Of a DNA stretch of 42,216 bases, positions 1 to 7,843 are shown piece after piece. Position 1 is the first letter of the stretch; each line of letters opens with the position of its first letter. The stretch lies in assembly GCA_034667525.1 (NCBI GenBank), contig JAXDJO010000038.1, forward strand, positions 1 to 42,216, in the 5' to 3' direction. Made by a program: the position numbers and the translations under genes. Below the pieces are notes generated by a model, which made no database searches, had not been told where the DNA came from, and worked only from the letters and a program-made list of their open reading frames with translations. The stretch comes from DATAPE01 sp034667525. GTDB taxonomy: Bacteria; Actinomycetota; CADDZG01; WHSQ01.

Positions 1-651
1 TTCAACCACGGAGTCCAGAGGGTCAAAGAGCAGATCACGAAAGGCAACCTCGGCCGGGTCTTTTACGCAGCGATGGTTCGCACGAACCTCGGCCCGATCC
101 GTAGAGATGTCAACGCCGCCTGGGACCTGGCAGCACATGACATCTCGATCGCGAACTATTGGTTTGACGATCAACCGGTGAGCGTCTCGGCTGTGGGCGG
201 AAGTTGGATCAACCCAGGCCTCGATGACGCAGTCTTTGCAACGCTGCGTTACCCGCAGGACATCTTGGTCAATCTGCACGTGTCCTGGTTAAACCCGAGG
301 AAAGCCCGAGACATAACCGTAGTAGGGGATCGGGCCATGTTGACGCTGGACGACATGAACCTCCTCGAGCCCCTCCGTCTCTACGACAAGGGCGTCGTCG
401 AAGAACGAGATATCTCCGATTACATAGATACCTTCGCTTCCTTCAGGTCAAATGTGCGCGAGGGCGATATCCGTATTCCCCGGGTCGAGTTAGGAGAACC
501 CTTACGCGAAGAATGTGATCACTTTCTGGACTGTATAGAAAGTGGCCGGCAGCCGGCCACGGGAGGTGCTGAAGGAGCGGCGGTCCTGAGAGTGCTCGAG
601 GCACTCCAGCGGTCAACGAATGGTCACGGACGAGAAGAGATGATTTCGTGA
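1..651 (+). CDS. Gfo/Idh/MocA-family sugar dehydrogenase, C-terminal part (5' end outside window)
   Basis: The frame is open from base 1, so the gene begins upstream and only the last 216 residues are present; the N-terminal Rossmann domain is missing. The visible part matches the C-terminal substrate-binding domain of the GFO/IDH/MocA family, including the stretch GPIRRDVNAAWDLAAHDISI with the conserved Asp-x-x-x-x-Trp-Asp-Leu-x-x-His-Asp pattern. These enzymes oxidise sugars or nucleotide sugars with NAD(P). The stop overlaps the GTG start of the next gene (GTGA), so the two are translationally coupled. Followed by a 3-aminotransferase and an N-acetyltransferase, the likely role is making the 3-keto sugar in a WbpB/WbpE/WbpD-like route to a 3-acetamido nucleotide sugar. 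The substrate is inferred, not shown. An internal ATG at 73 is not the true start. Confidence 0.85.
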   Translation, partial: FNHGVQRVKEQITKGNLGRVFYAAMVRTNLGPIRRDVNAAWDLAAHDISIANYWFDDQPVSVSAVGGSWINPGLDDAVFATLRYPQDILVNLHVSWLNPRKARDITVVGDRAMLTLDDMNLLEPLRLYDKGVVEERDISDYIDTFASFRSNVREGDIRIPRVELGEPLREECDHFLDCIESGRQPATGGAEGAAVLRVLEALQRSTNGHGREEMIS

Positions 652-1769
652 CGGCAGAAGCGGACGTTTCCGTGCCCCTGGTGGATCTGTCCTACCAACA
701 TGCCGCGATCGCCGACGATCTCGCCAGCTCGTGGGAACAGATCATCGAGTCGAGCTCGTACATCGGAGGTGCAGTCGTCGGGCGCTTCGAGGAAGCTTTC
801 GCTGCATTCTGCCGGATCCGGCACTGTGTAGCGGTTGCTAACGGAACCGACGCACTGGAGCTTTGTCTTCGTGCGGCCGAGGTGGCCCCCGGGGATGAGG
901 TGATACTTCCGACCAATTCGTTTGTGGCGACCGCCTTTGCAGTGAGTCGCGCTGGAGCCAGACCCATCCTGGTCGATGCCGATGAAAGCACGCTGTTGAT
1001 CGATCCCGCCGGTGTCGCTCGAGCGATCACCACTAAGACCCGGGCAGTGATTCCCGTGCACCTTTTCGGTCAGCTCGCTCCCACTGAGCTCATTCAAGAG
1101 GTGATCGGACCGGGCGTCACTCTGATCGAGGACGCCGCCCAAGCCCATGGCGCAACCCGCTTCGGAAGTTCCCCGGGCACGACGGGAGTGGCTGCGGCGA
1201 TGAGCTTCTATCCAAGCAAGAACCTCGGTGCCTACGGCGACGCCGGCGCGATCTTGACGCGGTCGGATGAGTTTGCCGCCAGGTTGAGAGCCCTTCGGAA
1301 CTACGGCGGCGATGCGAAGAACGTCCATCCGCTGATGGGATTCAACTCTCGCCTCGATTCACTGCAGGCAGCTGTCTTGCTGGCGAAGCTCTCCCACCTA
1401 TCGGAATGGAATGAACAACGTCGCCGAGCTGCTGCCTACTACGATGAACTGCTTCGGCCTTACACGAACATCGTGCCGGTGCCGGCTTTAGCCGGGAACC
1501 ACCATGTCTGGTACGTCTATGTCGTCAGAGTGGCCAACCGGGACCAGGTTCTGGAACGCCTAAAGGAGGAGAGGATCGGAGCGGCGGTGCACTATCCAAC
1601 CCCTATCCATCTACAGCCGCCCTTCAGACGGCTCGGATACAGCGAGGGCGACTTTCCCAAAGCCGAGGCGGCGGCCAAGCAGATCTTGTCCCTTCCGCTT
1701 TCGCCGGGCATTACGAAGGAGCAGCAGCAAAGGGTCGTAACTGAACTTGTTAAGGCGAGCGATGGCTGA
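648..1769 (+). CDS. DegT/DnrJ/EryC1/StrS-family PLP aminotransferase (nucleotide-sugar 3-aminotransferase)
   Basis: This 373-residue protein is full length for the family. It has the cofactor loop ANGTDAL near residue 65, the acidic EDAAQAHGA motif near residue 162, and the Schiff-base lysine at about residue 191 in SFYPSKNLGAYGDAGA. The family transaminates keto-sugars on nucleotide carriers in making surface polysaccharides or glycolipids. The GTG start overlaps the stop of the dehydrogenase, and its own end overlaps the next gene by 8 bases. A dehydrogenase, aminotransferase and hexapeptide acetyltransferase in this order resembles the WbpB-WbpE-WbpD set, so amination at C3 is most likely. 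FdtB/QdtB-type dTDP-sugar amination is the alternative. Confidence 0.92.
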   Translation: MTAEADVSVPLVDLSYQHAAIADDLASSWEQIIESSSYIGGAVVGRFEEAFAAFCRIRHCVAVANGTDALELCLRAAEVAPGDEVILPTNSFVATAFAVSRAGARPILVDADESTLLIDPAGVARAITTKTRAVIPVHLFGQLAPTELIQEVIGPGVTLIEDAAQAHGATRFGSSPGTTGVAAAMSFYPSKNLGAYGDAGAILTRSDEFAARLRALRNYGGDAKNVHPLMGFNSRLDSLQAAVLLAKLSHLSEWNEQRRRAAAYYDELLRPYTNIVPVPALAGNHHVWYVYVVRVANRDQVLERLKEERIGAAVHYPTPIHLQPPFRRLGYSEGDFPKAEAAAKQILSLPLSPGITKEQQQRVVTELVKASDG

Positions 1770-2346
1770 GTTGGATTCCGTCTTCATCCATCCCCAAGCC
1801 TTGTGCGAGTCGGAATCGGTGGGCGCGGGAACCCGTGTGTGGGCTTTTGCACACGTGATGGAGGGGGCCGTCGTTGGCGAGGGTTGCAATATCTGCGATC
1901 ACGCCTTCATCGAGTCCGGGGCCGTGATCGGTAATGGCGTCACAGTGAAGAACAGCGTTCTTCTCTGGGATGGGGTAACGGTAGAGGACGATGTGTTTCT
2001 AGGACCAAACGTGGTCTTCACGAACGACCCGAATCCCAGAGCCGCCATCAAGAAAGATGCCGCCGAACTGGCCAAGACCCTGGTACGGCGCGGCGCCACC
2101 ATTGGAGCAAACAGCACGGTGGTCTGCGGAATAGTCATCGACGAGCACTGCTTCATCGGTGCTGGAAGCGTCGTCACCTCCGATGTGATTCCGTTCGCAC
2201 TCATGTTCGGAAATCCGGCGCGCAGACATGGCTGGATGTGCGTGTGCGGCCTGCGCCTCGACGACAGCCTTCGGTGCAGCTGCGGACGCACTTATAGGGA
2301 GACGACGAAAGGAAGCCTGGTCCTGGAGTCGTCCGGTCCGGAGTAG
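1762..2346 (+). CDS. Left-handed beta-helix (hexapeptide) N-acetyltransferase, WbpD-like
   Basis: The protein shows hexapeptide-repeat character throughout (GAVVGEGCNICDHAFIESGA, then GAVIGNGVTVKN, then GATIGANSTVVCG), the left-handed beta-helix fold of acetyl-CoA dependent sugar acetyltransferases. The start is taken as ATG 1762, preceded by AAGG, rather than the in-frame TTG at 1747. The C-terminus after residue 155 carries two CxCG pairs (CVCGL and CSCGR), a small metal-binding tail seen in WbpD-like enzymes. It would acetylate the amino group installed by the preceding aminotransferase. The acceptor sugar is inferred from context. Confidence 0.88.
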   Translation: MAELDSVFIHPQALCESESVGAGTRVWAFAHVMEGAVVGEGCNICDHAFIESGAVIGNGVTVKNSVLLWDGVTVEDDVFLGPNVVFTNDPNPRAAIKKDAAELAKTLVRRGATIGANSTVVCGIVIDEHCFIGAGSVVTSDVIPFALMFGNPARRHGWMCVCGLRLDDSLRCSCGRTYRETTKGSLVLESSGPE

Positions 2347-2353
2347 GACCGCG

Positions 2354-4081
2354 GTGGACGTATCCCTGAAGTGGCGTTCGTTTGAGGGGTTCGCGCAGGG
2401 GAAGCTGGCGAAGGTTCTGTGGTCGATCTTGTGGCCCTTCGCACTGGCAGGTGCGGTCTTCCTGGTAGCCGGCAGGCTTGGCTACAACCCTTCTGATGAT
2501 GGTTACGTTCTGTCGCAGTCACACCGCATCTTGTTGGGCCAGGTGCCTCACCGCGATTTCATCTCGCCACGGCCGGACCTGTCTGCTTATCTGCACCTGA
2601 TCGACCTTGCTTTACCTCTACCAAGGATGATTTCGGTCCGAGTCGTCGGATTGGCCGAGATCCTTCTCTACTCGCTGTTGCTTTCGGTTTTCGTCCTAGG
2701 TAAACCACCATGGCGCTGGGATTTCACTGAAGCGGCCTTATCGACAATCGCCTTTTTTGTGAATCTCAATGTATTCCCATTGATGAGTTGGTACACAACT
2801 GATGGCATCTTGTTGATCGCCATCGGGCTCGTGCTCCTGAGAAGAGGCAGCAGCCGAGACAGTAAGCGTACGGTGCTCCTTGCATTCTTCATGCTGGGAG
2901 CTTCTGCCACGGTTAAACAAAGCTTTGGCCTAGCTCCGGTTCTTGGGGTTCTGTGGCTTTGGAAGCAGCCAGCGAAGTCGTGGTCTCTTAAAGATTGGTT
3001 TCCTGCCGCCGTTGCCTCAGCAGCACCGGCGGCGATCTACGTTGCATATATCTCCATCGAAGGTGGATGGCAGCACATGGTGACGCAACTAACATCTCCC
3101 CCTTTGCACGAATGGGGACAACAGCTGATCTCTGCATACAACGGTAGAGGCATATTGTTTGCGGGCATCGCTGTGGCAACTCAGGCCGGCCTTCTCTGGT
3201 GGATCTTCGCCTCGCGCAACAGGCAACGCGCTAATGGGAATCATCTGTTGTTGATCGTGGGCGCGTACATTGCCATCGTAACGTCGATCGTGTTCTTTGG
3301 ACCTCTTGGATTGGCACTGAGGACATGGGGTCTAACTGCAATGTGGAGCCTGGTCATATTTCTTGTGGCTGAGTTCCTGTGTTTCAGACGGATTGACGTT
3401 GCTGGTCTGACCCTGCTGCTCTTTAGTTGGATGGTTGCGCTCTCGTTCGGTTTTGCGGTTCCCGATCTAGTCGGGGGCGCAGTGTGGTTGTTCCTCGTAA
3501 CGCGGGCTCTGGTCGTACTAGAGCCCAGTGCACGCCCAGTGATCAGACGATGGACGGCTCTGTTGTTGGTGATGTTTGCCTTGATCTTTGTGGTAGAGCG
3601 AAGAGATTCGCCTTACTTTGATGTTGCGGCACCTCGACTGTCTGCCTCACTGAGCTCGGTATCCAGCGAGTTCGGTGACATAAGAACCGGGCCGGTTACA
3701 GCAACCTACCTACGCGAATATGTCAGCTGTACACAGCGTTACCGAGAACCGAACACGGCGGTCTTTCCAGATAACCCCGCGATGTACAGCCTTCTTGGCC
3801 TCCACAATCCTTTTCCTACCGATTGGCTGTGGCCGAAGAGTCTCTTGGGATCGCAGAACTGGATTCTCTGGGTGGCTCGCCGTCTGCACAACGAGGGGCA
3901 TTTCCTCGTTCTGTTCCAAACGATACCGGCCAGTGCTCTTCGGGATGTCGGCGCTCTTCCTTCTGCGACCAACAAGACTCCACCCTTTGACTATGGAAAT
4001 GGTTTAGCAGACAAGATCCTTTCGGTGGTCGGAGGCAAGAAGATTCTTTGCGGACCTTTCGTAGGCAGGTACTCGCCATGA
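2354..4081 (+). CDS. Polytopic membrane protein, GT-C-type glycosyltransferase-like
   Basis: This is a protein of about 575 residues with some ten or more hydrophobic segments. After the first membrane segment it has NPSDDGYVLSQSHRILLGQ followed by PHRDF and a proline-rich turn. That acidic first loop is the signature layout of GT-C lipid-linked glycosyltransferases (ArnT/PMT superfamily), where an Asp is catalytic. The open frame extends up to 2228, but that part overlaps the acetyltransferase and looks non-coding; GTG 2354 with GGAG at 2339 is preferred. Base use looks richer in A and T than in the downstream genes, as often seen in transferred surface-polysaccharide loci. The donor and acceptor are unknown. 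A flippase or polymerase-like membrane protein is a weaker alternative. Confidence 0.7.
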   Translation: MDVSLKWRSFEGFAQGKLAKVLWSILWPFALAGAVFLVAGRLGYNPSDDGYVLSQSHRILLGQVPHRDFISPRPDLSAYLHLIDLALPLPRMISVRVVGLAEILLYSLLLSVFVLGKPPWRWDFTEAALSTIAFFVNLNVFPLMSWYTTDGILLIAIGLVLLRRGSSRDSKRTVLLAFFMLGASATVKQSFGLAPVLGVLWLWKQPAKSWSLKDWFPAAVASAAPAAIYVAYISIEGGWQHMVTQLTSPPLHEWGQQLISAYNGRGILFAGIAVATQAGLLWWIFASRNRQRANGNHLLLIVGAYIAIVTSIVFFGPLGLALRTWGLTAMWSLVIFLVAEFLCFRRIDVAGLTLLLFSWMVALSFGFAVPDLVGGAVWLFLVTRALVVLEPSARPVIRRWTALLLVMFALIFVVERRDSPYFDVAAPRLSASLSSVSSEFGDIRTGPVTATYLREYVSCTQRYREPNTAVFPDNPAMYSLLGLHNPFPTDWLWPKSLLGSQNWILWVARRLHNEGHFLVLFQTIPASALRDVGALPSATNKTPPFDYGNGLADKILSVVGGKKILCGPFVGRYSP

Positions 4082-4125
4082 ATTCCCTTGCTTTCAGTAC
4101 GGACTCGCCCGGATTCAGACGGAGC

Positions 4126-4155
4126 ACAAGGGGTCTCTCTCGAGAGGCCCCTTGT
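4126..4155. terminator. Strong hairpin between convergent genes, probable bidirectional terminator
   Basis: Arms ACAAGGGGTCTCT (4126-4138) and AGAGGCCCCTTGT (4143-4155) pair over 13 bases with one G-U, around a CTCG loop. It lies between the stop of the membrane glycosyltransferase (4081) and the stop of the minus-strand secreted protein (4190). There is no clear U-tract on either side, which is common in high-GC actinobacteria. Confidence 0.7.
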
Positions 4156-4189
4156 CTGCGCTATTGGCGGCGCTAGTCGTTGGTCCGGA

Positions 4190-4867
4190 TCAGAACCATG
4201 CTTTCTTGACTCGGCGGTGGCGTAGCCGGTCAAGTGACTTCGGCGCGACGCGCACCCTCCAGATCGGGCGGCTTCGATTGACTCTGGTGCCGGAATGATG
4301 CCTCGAACATTCGTATGGCAGCAGAACCTTCCCGACCAAATTGGCCGTGCCCCCTCCGAGGACGCAGCGCGTGCCGTTGAAGAGCTTGTACCCCCAGGGC
4401 TGGCTCAGATCGCTGATGCCGGAGCTTCCATTTGCAGGCAGGCGGCGAGTCAATCGGAGGCGCTGCACGGTCTTTGACCAAGGAGCCCGCATGCAGATGA
4501 GATCGCGAACACCCGCGTGCTTGAAGCATGGATCATGAATGATGTTGCCGCTGAAACAACGGTAGGTATTGACCTGCTGGTTGACGACCGAGCCTTCCCA
4601 GCAAGAGCCCAACAGGTGGTCGCCCACAAACAGACCCTTCCTGACATGTCCGTCGGCGGTGAAGGGACCTTGAACTTTTACCTTCGTCTTCGTCACGCTC
4701 GAAGCAGCCTTTGCCGAAGCTGTGTCTGCCGAAGCGGATGCTCCACCGCCAAACGCGCAGAGAACAAGAAGAATTATCGAAACGGCGACGCCCACTACTT
4801 TCATCCTCACCAGATCGTCCTCAACCCTGGAACCGGTAGTCCTCTGCCCTATCCGAACCTGCTTCAT
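4190..4867 (-). CDS. Secreted or membrane-anchored cysteine-rich protein of unknown function
   Basis: ATG 4867 is chosen because AGGAGG lies 8 bases upstream. The 225-residue product has a basic N-terminus, then a hydrophobic stretch (VVGVAVSIILLVLCAFGGG, about residues 23-41) ending in Ala-Ser-Ala, a likely signal peptide. The mature part holds at least six cysteines in short motifs (SCWEG, YRCF, DPCF, ICMR, TRCV, ECSR), suggesting disulfides in an exported protein. The C-terminus is strongly basic. I do not recognise the family. It lies 188 bases downstream of the kinase gene on the same strand and is unusual here in having a strong Shine-Dalgarno sequence. A TTGCCG/CATAGA pair with 17-base spacing upstream is a possible promoter. 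No function is assigned. Confidence 0.65.
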   Translation of the reverse strand: MKQVRIGQRTTGSRVEDDLVRMKVVGVAVSIILLVLCAFGGGASASADTASAKAASSVTKTKVKVQGPFTADGHVRKGLFVGDHLLGSCWEGSVVNQQVNTYRCFSGNIIHDPCFKHAGVRDLICMRAPWSKTVQRLRLTRRLPANGSSGISDLSQPWGYKLFNGTRCVLGGGTANLVGKVLLPYECSRHHSGTRVNRSRPIWRVRVAPKSLDRLRHRRVKKAWF

Positions 4868-5055
4868 GTCCATCTCCTCCTCTTGCGGATCGCGGGTTGC
4901 GCTCCTTGTAATTTCTATGGTGATGTCTCGTCGAGCCGGCAAGAATCCCCCTCAGGTCGACCATTTGGTGGTTTTCAGGTAAGGCAGATGTCACCCTTTC
5001 GACAGGATCGTGTTTTAAGCGCCACGACCGGAAGGGCCTGGTGGGGCGGAACCGG

Positions 5056-6552
5056 TCAAGCCCGCAGGACTACGGCCCCTCGGCCCAGTTCGTGAGCCAG
5101 CAGTCGGGCCGCGTGCAGCCCCCGGTCTCCCTCATAGGTGAACACCACTCCGGCAGGTTTGTAGATGACGATCGACGTGCCGCTTTGCGGTGTGCTCGTC
5201 AAACCGGTTTGCATCGTTGCGCGCGAGTAGTAAGCGCCTATGACTACCTTCATAAGAGATCCTCGAGGATTGCAAACCACATAGGGTCCGACGCTGCTCT
5301 GCGAGCGCAGGGTGACTCGCGGGCACAGGCCCGGCTTTCTTTCCGACCTCACCAGAGCGTCCAGCCGTTGTTGGGCGGCAACTCCGAAACGTGGCAACGA
5401 GGTCACCGCCACTGCGGCCGAATGCCCGCTGGCTGCTGATGGGGGAGTGGTTGGCCTACCCGTGGGGATGGTCGACGGAGTTGTCGATGGGGGTCTTGCT
5501 CGTGGGGGTGCCGAGCGTGATGGCAGCTTCCAGATACCAAGGAAGGCCATTGCAACGATCAGGATTCCCACTAGGACGAGATTGCGGGGTTTCCATCGGG
5601 AGGTTTGGGCAACAGACGCGAGCTCGTCGGAGCGATCTGGTTCCGTTATCCAGGTCTCGTCAAGCTTTCTCCGTACCTCGCTGCGGCTCTCATCGAGGCC
5701 GTGCACTACGGTGTCTTCGCCCAAGAAGGAGCGCAGGAGTTGTTCGGCGGTGGGTCGAGTCGCAGGCTCCTTAGCCAGCGCAGGCGATATCCGCCGGACG
5801 ATGGCACGGTCGAGACCGTCCAGATCGGGACGCTCGTGAACTACTCGGTAGAGGACTCCATCTGCTGCTCCTTGGCCGAACGGAGGCCGTCCCGTGCCTG
5901 CGAACGCTACCAACGCCGCCCATGCAAAGACGTCCGCGGGAGATCCGGCGATCTCCCCGCGGGCTTGCTCGGGCGCCATCCATGCCGGTGTTCCCAGAGG
6001 TACGCCCGTGTGGGTGAGGACGGTTGCATCGGTCGCGCGGGCGATGCCGAAGTCGATGACACGAGGGCCGTCAGCCCCGATGAGAACGTTGGAGGGTTTG
6101 AGGTCTCGGTGCACAAGGCCGGCTTGATGGATCGCGCAGAGTGCTTCGGCTAGGGCGAGAGCGAATGCTTCGAGCAAGGTACCTCGCAAGGGGCCCTGAT
6201 CACGAACGAACTTGTCGAGGGGCATGCCGCGCACATATTCGGTGACGAGATAGGGACGAGCAGTTTCGACATCTGCGTCCACCACCCGGGCAGTGCAAAC
6301 GGCAGAGACTCGTCTTGCCGACTCGACCTCTCTTTTGAATCGTGTCCGGAAGAGGGCGTCATCGGCATATTCGGGGCGGATCAACTTGATCGCAACGAGC
6401 TCGTTCGAGCGATCCTTGGCCAGGAATACGACGCCCATGCCTCCGCTGCCCAGACGCCCGATCAGTCGATAACGTCCCACTCGTTTGGGGTCATTCGGAC
6501 GGAGCGGCAGAAGCTCTTTTTTGAGCTCGTCTGCCGCTCCGGTTGGAGTCAT
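5056..6552 (-). CDS. Transmembrane Ser/Thr protein kinase (PknB-like) with extracellular sensor domain
   Basis: This 498-residue kinase has a complete Hanks catalytic domain: glycine loop GSGGMGVV at 35-42, lysine K56 (VAIKLI), catalytic loop HRDLKPSN with D150, metal-binding DFG at 167-169 and APE at 193-195. A juxtamembrane region leads to a single transmembrane helix at about 324-341, then a Pro/Thr/Ser-rich linker and an outer domain of about 115 residues. The outer domain has two cysteines (GLCPR, VVCNP) that could pair. It is not a PASTA domain and I do not recognise its fold. ATG 6552 overlaps the stop of the FHA gene (ATGA), so kinase and FHA protein are co-translated; FHA domains bind phosphothreonine, so the FHA/HTH protein is the obvious substrate candidate. 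Confidence 0.93.
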   Translation of the reverse strand: MTPTGAADELKKELLPLRPNDPKRVGRYRLIGRLGSGGMGVVFLAKDRSNELVAIKLIRPEYADDALFRTRFKREVESARRVSAVCTARVVDADVETARPYLVTEYVRGMPLDKFVRDQGPLRGTLLEAFALALAEALCAIHQAGLVHRDLKPSNVLIGADGPRVIDFGIARATDATVLTHTGVPLGTPAWMAPEQARGEIAGSPADVFAWAALVAFAGTGRPPFGQGAADGVLYRVVHERPDLDGLDRAIVRRISPALAKEPATRPTAEQLLRSFLGEDTVVHGLDESRSEVRRKLDETWITEPDRSDELASVAQTSRWKPRNLVLVGILIVAMAFLGIWKLPSRSAPPRARPPSTTPSTIPTGRPTTPPSAASGHSAAVAVTSLPRFGVAAQQRLDALVRSERKPGLCPRVTLRSQSSVGPYVVCNPRGSLMKVVIGAYYSRATMQTGLTSTPQSGTSIVIYKPAGVVFTYEGDRGLHAARLLAHELGRGAVVLRA

Positions 6553-7151
6553 GTCGGCCCGGTGTGGCGAAGATGTTCGATGCTCACGAGTCCTCGTCGT
6601 ACGGCATCGTTAGCCAACCTCACCCGCCGGCGCTCTCCCTCATGGATCTCAAACTTGTCGTAGAGACGCAAAAGATGCTGCTTAACCGCGGCCTCGGTTA
6701 CGAACAGTGCATCGGCGATCTGGCGGATAGATGCCGGTTCCGTGAACACACCCCCGGAAAGGGCTGGGCGACAAAGCTCGACCAGAACGTCCCGCTCTCG
6801 AGGAGTGAGCTTAAGCGTGGTCGACTCCGCCAACGTCTCTCCGGCCTCGTCAATGCCCACATCCGTATGGAATATTGCCCTTGTCTCGCCGATCCGGATG
6901 TCGTCCTCAGCGCGCAGCGGCCGCTCGTTCCACACGCGCTTTCCGTTGACAAAGGTCCCGTTGCTGGAGCCCATGTCTCTCACGCACCAACCGCTGGGAA
7001 GACGTTCGATGACTGCATGCGTTCTGGAGATCCCAGGATCTGAGGTGATCGGGATGCTGTTCGAAGGAGATCGACCCAAGGTGATCCGGTCCCCCTCAAG
7101 CGCAACCATTCGCCTGCCCCCGCGCTCAACCAGCTCGAGGTAGTCCGACAA
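6549..7151 (-). CDS. FHA-domain protein with C-terminal winged/LuxR-like HTH
   Basis: The protein has about 200 residues. An N-terminal FHA domain carries the phosphothreonine-binding signatures LGRSPSNSI, SRTHAVIE and SSNGTFVNG. Its C-terminal half (LTPRERDVLVEL, then IRQIADALFVTEAAVKQHLL) resembles the LuxR/GerE-type DNA-binding helix-turn-helix. The open frame reaches 7241, but residues before LSDYLELVERGG overlap the upstream gene and look spurious. TTG 7151, four bases after the DUF3105 stop, gives an N-terminus that fits the FHA fold. The gene is translationally coupled to the kinase through ATGA. It probably acts as a phosphorylation-responsive transcription factor, functionally like EmbR but with the domain order reversed. 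Target genes are unknown. Confidence 0.85.
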   Translation of the reverse strand: MSDYLELVERGGRRMVALEGDRITLGRSPSNSIPITSDPGISRTHAVIERLPSGWCVRDMGSSNGTFVNGKRVWNERPLRAEDDIRIGETRAIFHTDVGIDEAGETLAESTTLKLTPRERDVLVELCRPALSGGVFTEPASIRQIADALFVTEAAVKQHLLRLYDKFEIHEGERRRVRLANDAVRRGLVSIEHLRHTGPT

Positions 7152-7155
7152 TTTG

Positions 7156-7824
7156 TTAGGGGGTCGGCGCGAACGTGGGGGAGAGCTGCTCTTCCGTCGA
7201 CGCCCCCCGGCCCTGGTAGTGCGCGCGGAAGTTGTCCACAACCTGCTTTGACACCTGCTTGCAGAACTGCAGCTGCCCCCAAGCCGTGATCGCCACGTTG
7301 TAACCGGGTTTCATGTTGTTGTAGGGAGTCGCAACGGAGTAGGTCGGAACCTCGTTCACGGCCGCCCGCAGGTCGGACTTGATCTGCTCGGGTGCGCTCG
7401 GGTTGTACCAGAAAACGATCTGACCGTGCTCGAGATTGTGCACGACCTTTTCGGGGGTTTGGGCGATCGAATAGAACCCTGGATCGATCGGCGCTATCGG
7501 TTGCGGATAGTGGGGGCCCGATGTGGGGGGGCTCGAGTCGTAGGGCCGGTGGGAGGCGTTCAGGTTGATGTGGATGCCGGGCAGCGGCTTGGGATGCTGC
7601 ACGGGCAGGCACCCCGCCTGGGACGCAGGGACGCCGTAGTTGGCGGCACCGGCTACAGCGGTGCCATTGCGTTGCTGGACGATCAGACCCACAACCAGGA
7701 TGGCTACGAGAGCGGCGATGCCCATCGTGATGAAGTTCCGGCGCTGGGCAGCCTTTCGCTGTTCTTCCTTGCGTCGCTGTTCCGCGAGACGACGTCGCTG
7801 CTTCTCTTCAAGCTTCTTACTCAC
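7156..7824 (-). CDS. DUF3105 membrane-anchored extracytoplasmic protein
   Basis: GTG 7824 gives a protein of about 222 residues starting SKKLEEKQRRRLAEQRRKEE, a highly charged cytoplasmic helix. One transmembrane segment follows (MGIAALVAILVVGLIV), then an outer domain with the DUF3105 hallmarks SPPTSGPHY and VVHNLEHGQIVFWY. The His-rich motifs suggest metal binding, but the biochemical role of the family is unknown to me. The longer frame to 7905 overlaps cofE and is rejected. There is no Shine-Dalgarno sequence; a TAGCCT box ends 8 bases before the start, suggesting its own leaderless transcript as well as read-through from cofE. The FHA and kinase genes follow with a 4-base gap, so it may belong to that signalling module. 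Confidence 0.85.
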   Translation of the reverse strand: MSKKLEEKQRRRLAEQRRKEEQRKAAQRRNFITMGIAALVAILVVGLIVQQRNGTAVAGAANYGVPASQAGCLPVQHPKPLPGIHINLNASHRPYDSSPPTSGPHYPQPIAPIDPGFYSIAQTPEKVVHNLEHGQIVFWYNPSAPEQIKSDLRAAVNEVPTYSVATPYNNMKPGYNVAITAWGQLQFCKQVSKQVVDNFRAHYQGRGASTEEQLSPTFAPTP

Positions 7825-7832
7825 ACGCGTTG

Positions 7833-7838
7833 AGGCTA
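7833..7838 (-). promoter_or_regulatory. Candidate leaderless -10 box for the DUF3105-FHA-kinase genes
   Basis: TAGCCT on the minus strand lies 8 bases before GTG 7824, inside the gap after cofE. It matches the TANNNT-plus-6-to-8 pattern seen before many genes in this window. Confidence 0.45.
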
Positions 7839-7843
7839 ACAGG

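Noticed and set aside
2228..2353. N-terminal extension of the GT-C-like protein
   Set aside because: It overlaps the acetyltransferase C-terminus and reads as shadow; GTG 2354 with GGAG upstream is adequate.
4078..4180. Short ATGA-coupled peptide after the GT-C-like gene
   Set aside because: It would run straight through the strong hairpin at 4126-4155 and has no recognisable features.
4517..5095. Plus-strand 192-codon frame opposite the secreted protein and kinase
   Set aside because: It is antisense to a gene with a signal peptide and a strong Shine-Dalgarno sequence, and has no domain features.
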